9,088 nt of DNA, from contig JANYDP010000519.1 of assembly GCA_025363535.1 (NCBI GenBank), positions 1-9,088 of the forward strand, in the 5' to 3' direction. Both the position numbers and the translations under genes were made by a program. The notes under the pieces are model-generated. The model was not told the DNA's origin. It saw nothing but the letters and a program-made list of their open reading frames with translations, and did not search any database. Each line of letters begins with the position of its first letter. Position 1 is the stretch's first letter. Of this stretch, positions 5,168 through 9,088 are shown piece after piece. The stretch comes from Verrucomicrobiota bacterium (GTDB taxonomy: Bacteria > Verrucomicrobiota > Verrucomicrobiia > Limisphaerales > CAIQOK01).

Positions 5168-7633
5168 TTAAAAAGGACGGTCAAAGCCGACGCTGAATTG
5201 GAAACGGGGTTTTCCGCTGCTGAACGCGTCGTGGTGAATGGGAATGCCGTAGTCGAGCCGCAACGGCGTGCCGGACGCACCGCCGAGCGGAAGGTTCAGC
5301 CGCAGGCCGATGCCCCAGTTGTCGCTGTAACTGGAAAAATCGTAGGAGTACGAGCGGGCCATCACGTTGCCAACATCGTAAAACGCCGCGAGCCGCAGGC
5401 GTTCAACGATGGGGATGCTGTATTCAATCGAGCCGAACCAGTAGGTGTTGCCGCCGATGGGTTCGAGCGAACCGGAACCGGCTTCGCGCGGGCTGATGTC
5501 GTCAAACTGAAAACCGCGCAACGAATTCAATCCGCCGAGATACCAGCGTTGATAGAAGGGGACTTGTTTGGTGGAGCCGTACGATTCCGCGACGCCCGTG
5601 CCGCCGAGAATTTCCAGCACATGGCCGGTGGCGAGGCCTTTGAAGTACCAGTGCGATTTGAGTTCGAGCCGGTAATAATCTTTCTCGCCGCCAAAGGGTC
5701 CGGCCAGTTCAGCGGTCAGCGTGGTCTGCTGGCCTTTGTTCGGCAGAAAACCCGCGCCGCGCGTGTCCCAGGTGATGGACACGTCCAATTTTGAAATCAG
5801 CGCGTTGCCGCGTTCAGCCGAGAGGGTATTCGGAATATAGACCGAACCGGCGGGCGGATCCGGCGGCGGTGTCCCGGGTGGCAGGGCCGGCTCGGGCACG
5901 GCATTGTTGTTAAACTTGATCCCCACTTGCTGCAAGGTGTAGCCGATGCCGCCAATGAGAAAGTCGCTGCCCAGCGCGCGTCTCAGGCCGAGGCGGCCGC
6001 CGATCAACGTTTCGCGGAAGAGATTATTCGGACTGAGATAATCAAGTTCGCGGTAGTAAAGGTTGACATCGAGGTTCAGCTTCCGCTCCAGAAACCACGG
6101 CTCGATGAACTCGGTTTCAAAATCCTTGCGCTGCGTGCCGTACTGGATGCGCAGGCGGAATTTCTGGCCGGCCCCGGTGAAGGTGGGCGGATGGAACAGA
6201 TCGAAGTTGCCTTGATACACTTCCGCATACCCCACGAGCGAATCCACCGAGCTGAAGCCCGCGCCCACGGTCATGTTGCCGGTTTGTTTTTCCTCGACGC
6301 CCACGATGAGGTTTTTCCGGTTGGGCACGTCGGTCGGCTCTGGCCGGGCATCCACCTTGCCGAAATAATCCAAACCTTCGATGCGCAGCTTGCTGTTGTT
6401 GACGCGCACCATGTCGAACACGTCGCCGGGCGCGACGGACAATTCCCGGCGGATGACGCGATCCTTGGTTTTGACGTTGCCGCGAATTTCGATTTTCTCG
6501 ATGAAGGATTTCTGGCCCTCGTCAATTTTGAACTCCAGATCCATCGTGCCACGTTCCGTGTTGGGCACCTTGTTGACGATCAGATTGCGCGAGCCAGGCG
6601 TGACGTCAATGTAGCCTTTGGCCCCGTAAAAATCCTTGATTGCGGCGGTGTCCTTGGCCAGGCCGTCCGGGGTGAAGGTGTCGCCGAGATCCATCTCCAG
6701 GCCGTTCGGCCCGAGCTTGATTTTCTTCAGCGCGTTGCCGGGATGCGCGAGGCGGTTGGCCTGAGCGATGTCGGCGGCGCTGAACAAAACGTTGCCGGTG
6801 TATTTGATGGCACCCACTTTGTACAGGCTGCCTTCAAACACATTGAACCGCACGACCATCGTCTTGGGAGTGGGATGCGCCAGTTCCACTTCCTTGATTT
6901 CAAAATCAATGTAGCCTTGTTCGTGGTAAAACTGGGTCAACTTTTCCTTGTCGTCGTCAAACTCGTCCTGCTTGAAGCTGCCGCTGCCGGTGAGCCAGGA
7001 AAACATCCAATGCCGGCTGGTCTTGAGCAGGCCGCGCAACTTGCGTTCGGTGAAGGCATGTGTGCCGATGAACTGCACGTCGATGATTTTTACCTTGATG
7101 CTTTCCGTGATGGCAATCGTGGCCGAGCCGCGTCCAGCCTGCTCGTCAATGCTGGGAATGTAGGTGACCTTCGTGCCGGGGTAGCCCGACTTCTCGTACA
7201 TCTTCTGGATTTCCTGGCAGTCGGTGAACAGCTTCCGGTCATTGAGCGGCTCGCCAATCTTCGAGGTCAATTTTTTTTGCAGCTTGAAGGCGTCATATTT
7301 TTTGTTGCCGGTGAATTTTATTTCCGTCAGACGCGGGTTGCCTTGGACGAGATAGGTCAACACCACGCCGCTGGGCGTGGTCTCGTCCGTGACCTGGAGA
7401 TTGTAGAACTGGCCGGTGAGGTAAAGATTACGGACATCATCGTCCACGGCCACGCGCGCGTAGGGATCGCCGACCTTGACGCGGATGTTGGCGGTGATCA
7501 GGTCATCGCTGACGGCGGCGGGGCCGATGTGCTTGATGATGATTTTGGTGACCGGTGGGGCCGTCTGCCCGTGTGCCTGCGGCAGGCAGGCGATGAGAAT
7601 GAGCAGCGCGCAGAGGCGAAGGGTGAATTTCAT
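5168..7633 (-). CDS. bamA: Outer-membrane protein assembly factor BamA
   Basis: BamA (Omp85 family) is the outer-membrane core that folds and inserts beta-barrel proteins. From ATG 7631-7633 it has 821 residues. A signal peptide (to about residue 22, 'QAHG') is followed by five POTRA domains at about 26-98, 100-177, 180-268, 271-372 and 375-449, recognisable from repeated 'I.G....' strands and 'Y...GY' helix ends (MYEKSGYPG, FYHEQGYID, FYGAKGYID). The 16-strand barrel spans about 452-821. It contains the diagnostic loop-6 'SLRGFQFDD' with RGF at 706-708, and ends in a C-terminal Phe beta-signal ('FSVGFDRPF'). A Pro-rich insertion lies at 579-595. POTRA4 looks about 15 residues longer than usual. 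Length is near the family norm (about 810 in E. coli). A TTG at 7642 would overlap the dnaB stop as TTGA and add MNL; I prefer ATG because it gives a clean signal peptide, but the choice is not settled. It is flanked by dnaB (5 nt) and the propeller gene (1 nt). Confidence 0.96.
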   Translation of the reverse strand: MKFTLRLCALLILIACLPQAHGQTAPPVTKIIIKHIGPAAVSDDLITANIRVKVGDPYARVAVDDDVRNLYLTGQFYNLQVTDETTPSGVVLTYLVQGNPRLTEIKFTGNKKYDAFKLQKKLTSKIGEPLNDRKLFTDCQEIQKMYEKSGYPGTKVTYIPSIDEQAGRGSATIAITESIKVKIIDVQFIGTHAFTERKLRGLLKTSRHWMFSWLTGSGSFKQDEFDDDKEKLTQFYHEQGYIDFEIKEVELAHPTPKTMVVRFNVFEGSLYKVGAIKYTGNVLFSAADIAQANRLAHPGNALKKIKLGPNGLEMDLGDTFTPDGLAKDTAAIKDFYGAKGYIDVTPGSRNLIVNKVPNTERGTMDLEFKIDEGQKSFIEKIEIRGNVKTKDRVIRRELSVAPGDVFDMVRVNNSKLRIEGLDYFGKVDARPEPTDVPNRKNLIVGVEEKQTGNMTVGAGFSSVDSLVGYAEVYQGNFDLFHPPTFTGAGQKFRLRIQYGTQRKDFETEFIEPWFLERKLNLDVNLYYRELDYLSPNNLFRETLIGGRLGLRRALGSDFLIGGIGYTLQQVGIKFNNNAVPEPALPPGTPPPDPPAGSVYIPNTLSAERGNALISKLDVSITWDTRGAGFLPNKGQQTTLTAELAGPFGGEKDYYRLELKSHWYFKGLATGHVLEILGGTGVAESYGSTKQVPFYQRWYLGGLNSLRGFQFDDISPREAGSGSLEPIGGNTYWFGSIEYSIPIVERLRLAAFYDVGNVMARSYSYDFSSYSDNWGIGLRLNLPLGGASGTPLRLDYGIPIHHDAFSSGKPRFQFSVGFDRPF

Positions 7634-7638
7634 CAGGT

Positions 7639-9088
7639 TCAATGGGACGCGTCGTCGTCGCTTATTTTGGCTGCGCTTTCAAATCGGGTATAGGACTTCA
7701 AAAAAGTCAGGTTCACATCGCCGGTCGGGCCGTTGCGCTGCTTGGCGATCAACAGGTTTACTGGCACGGCATCGTTGTCTTCGCCCGTGGGCGCGCCGCC
7801 GTCTTCATCATCCCCGCTGGTGGGCTTGTAGAGCAGCGCAATCACATCGGCGTCCTGCTCAATCGAGCCGGATTCGCGCAAATCGGACATCTGCGGCTTC
7901 CGCTTCTTGTCCTTTTCGACCTCGCGATTCAACTGGCTTAGAACGATGACGGGAACCTTGAGTTCCTTCGCCAGCGACTTGATGCCACTCGAAATATCCG
8001 CGATTTCTTGCTGCCGGTTCTCCGCGCGGCGCGCAGTAGAATGGAGCAGTTGCAGGTAGTCAATCACGAAAAGCTTGATGCCATGCTGCTGCGCCATGCG
8101 CCGGGCCTTGGCGCGCATTTGCAAAATGGAGAGGCCGGGCGAGTCGTCAATAAACAGCGGGGCCGCCGCCAGCTTGCCCGCCGCGCCGGTGAGCTTGGGA
8201 AAATCCCGCTCGGCCAAGAAGCCGTCGCGGATGTTGCGCAGGTTCACCCGCGAGCGTGAGCACAGCATACGCAAGACGAGCGACTCGGAAGTCATTTCCA
8301 GACTGAACACGCCCACGGGCAGCTTCTGGTCAATCGCCACATGCTCGGCGATGTTCATGGCGAGCGAGGTTTTGCCCATGGAAGGACGCGCGGCGATGAC
8401 GACCATTTCGCCTGGATGCAGGCCGCTGGTCATCTTGTCCAGGTCGGTGAAGCCGGTGGCCACACCGGTCAACATGCCCTGGCGGTTGTGAAAATCTTCG
8501 ATCTGGGTGATGGCGCTCTTGACCAGGTCCTTGATGGTCTTGGTCTCACCCTGCACGCGCGATTCGCTGATCTTGAGAATGTCGCGCTCGACCTCGTCCA
8601 TCAGCATGTCCACCTCGCCCTCGAACTCGTACACGCGCCCGACGACGTCGGTGCAGGTGCTGATCATTTTCCGCAGCAGATATTTCTCCTGCACGAAATC
8701 GAGGTAGTAGCTCAGATTGGCGGCCGAAGGAACGGCATCTGGCAAAGTTTGCAAGTAGGCAATGCCGCCAACTTGTTCCAAAAGCTGTTTGTCCTTTAGT
8801 TTTTGCTGAAGCGTAATGACATCAATCGCTTCCCGCTTATCGTACATTTCCGAAAGCATGTCGAAAATGGTTTGGTGGCGAAGATCATAAAACACCTCCG
8901 TCGTGCCTTTGAATTTTTCAATGCTTACGCCCATGCATTCATTGGGGGAAAGCATGATGCAACCCAGCACGCCTTTCTCACATTCGATGGAATGGGGTGG
9001 CAAGCGGTCAAGCTTCGGACCGCTGGTAGCCTGCGATTTCCGGACACGCTTTGTTCGCTTCAAATCGGCGGCACTGGCACCTTCGCTG
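7639..9088 (-). CDS. dnaB: Replicative DNA helicase DnaB, 5' end beyond the window
   Basis: DnaB is the hexameric ATP-driven helicase that unwinds DNA at the replication fork. The frame is open to the window edge (reading SEGASAAD before a TTG at 9061-9063), so the start is probably outside; 474 residues follow that TTG. Numbered from it, the N-terminal DnaB domain runs about 20-125 ('PPHSIECEKGVLGCIM', 'YDLRHQTIFD', 'LPDAVPSAANL'), then the linker helix, and the RecA-like ATPase begins near 200. Motifs are Walker A 'ARPSMGKTS' (225-233), 'FSLEM' (253-257), Walker B 'LFVIDYLQLL' (331-340), 'SQLNREVE' plus 'SDLRESGSIEQDAD' (376-406) and the arginine-finger segment 'KQRNGPTGDV' (441-450). No intein interrupts the motifs. 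An acidic 'SGDDEDGG...GEDND' insertion (416-430) is slightly unusual. The stop lies 5 nt before the bamA ATG, so both probably share a transcript. Upstream promoter and control are not in the window. Confidence 0.97.
   Translation of the reverse strand, partial: SEGASAADLKRTKRVRKSQATSGPKLDRLPPHSIECEKGVLGCIMLSPNECMGVSIEKFKGTTEVFYDLRHQTIFDMLSEMYDKREAIDVITLQQKLKDKQLLEQVGGIAYLQTLPDAVPSAANLSYYLDFVQEKYLLRKMISTCTDVVGRVYEFEGEVDMLMDEVERDILKISESRVQGETKTIKDLVKSAITQIEDFHNRQGMLTGVATGFTDLDKMTSGLHPGEMVVIAARPSMGKTSLAMNIAEHVAIDQKLPVGVFSLEMTSESLVLRMLCSRSRVNLRNIRDGFLAERDFPKLTGAAGKLAAAPLFIDDSPGLSILQMRAKARRMAQQHGIKLFVIDYLQLLHSTARRAENRQQEIADISSGIKSLAKELKVPVIVLSQLNREVEKDKKRKPQMSDLRESGSIEQDADVIALLYKPTSGDDEDGGAPTGEDNDAVPVNLLIAKQRNGPTGDVNLTFLKSYTRFESAAKISDDDASH

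Noticed and set aside
5167..5280. Upstream extension of the propeller gene by 38 codons
   Set aside because: It would overlap the bamA 3' end and place unrelated sequence before a complete signal peptide. The ATG at 5164-5166 directly precedes that signal peptide.
5927..7693. Plus-strand open frame of 588 codons opposite bamA
   Set aside because: It is antisense to a clearly recognised BamA with correct domains and C-terminal signal. Its product has low-complexity Ala/Val/Asp/Gly-rich composition and no recognisable domain. Long antisense frames are expected in GC-rich coding DNA.
7639..9088. Possible intein in DnaB
   Set aside because: DnaB is a frequent intein host, but the Walker A, Walker B and arginine-finger motifs are uninterrupted and the spacing is normal.

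Overview
The window looks like chromosomal core-gene DNA from a GC-rich Gram-negative bacterium, most likely a member of the Verrucomicrobiota (Pedosphaera/Limisphaera-like). This placement is an inference. It rests on a BamA/Skp outer-membrane assembly pair, a secreted SBBP beta-propeller protein rich in 'STNFP' motifs with a 'GYFRLR' C-terminal end, a TPR protein ending in a 'ARWHYQKA' segment, and weak or absent Shine-Dalgarno sequences. No tRNA, rRNA, CRISPR array, insertion sequence, integrase or attachment site was seen.

The left part (about 1-1735) is on the plus strand. It holds the 3' end of a TPR protein, then a 195-base gap (308-502) in which I see no convincing gene, promoter or terminator. 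A protein of unknown function (open frame 507-1460) follows, overlapping by ATGA with a small CBM48/isoamylase early-set (glycogen-binding-like) protein (1457-1735). The 5' end of the unknown gene is odd: the best start codons lie in a different frame from the body of the gene, and the two frames meet at a run of seven A's (554-560).

The right part (1842-9088) is on the minus strand and reads as one compact operon: dnaB (replicative helicase, 5' end outside the window), bamA (outer-membrane beta-barrel assembly), a secreted seven-blade SBBP beta-propeller protein, and ompH/skp (periplasmic chaperone). dnaB and bamA are 5 nt apart or overlap by TTGA, depending on the start. bamA and the propeller gene are separated by one nucleotide (TAAGATG). 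The propeller gene and skp are separated by 103 nt holding two inverted repeats. A strong intrinsic terminator (1781-1810) closes the operon and sits between the convergent gene sets.

BamA inserts outer-membrane proteins and Skp carries them through the periplasm, so those two belong together functionally. The observation most worth following up is the exported beta-propeller gene placed tightly between them, because the known BAM accessory BamB is also a beta-propeller. A BAM-related role is only a hypothesis: SBBP proteins are numerous in this phylum and this one lacks a lipobox. Otherwise the window is mostly ordinary core genome.
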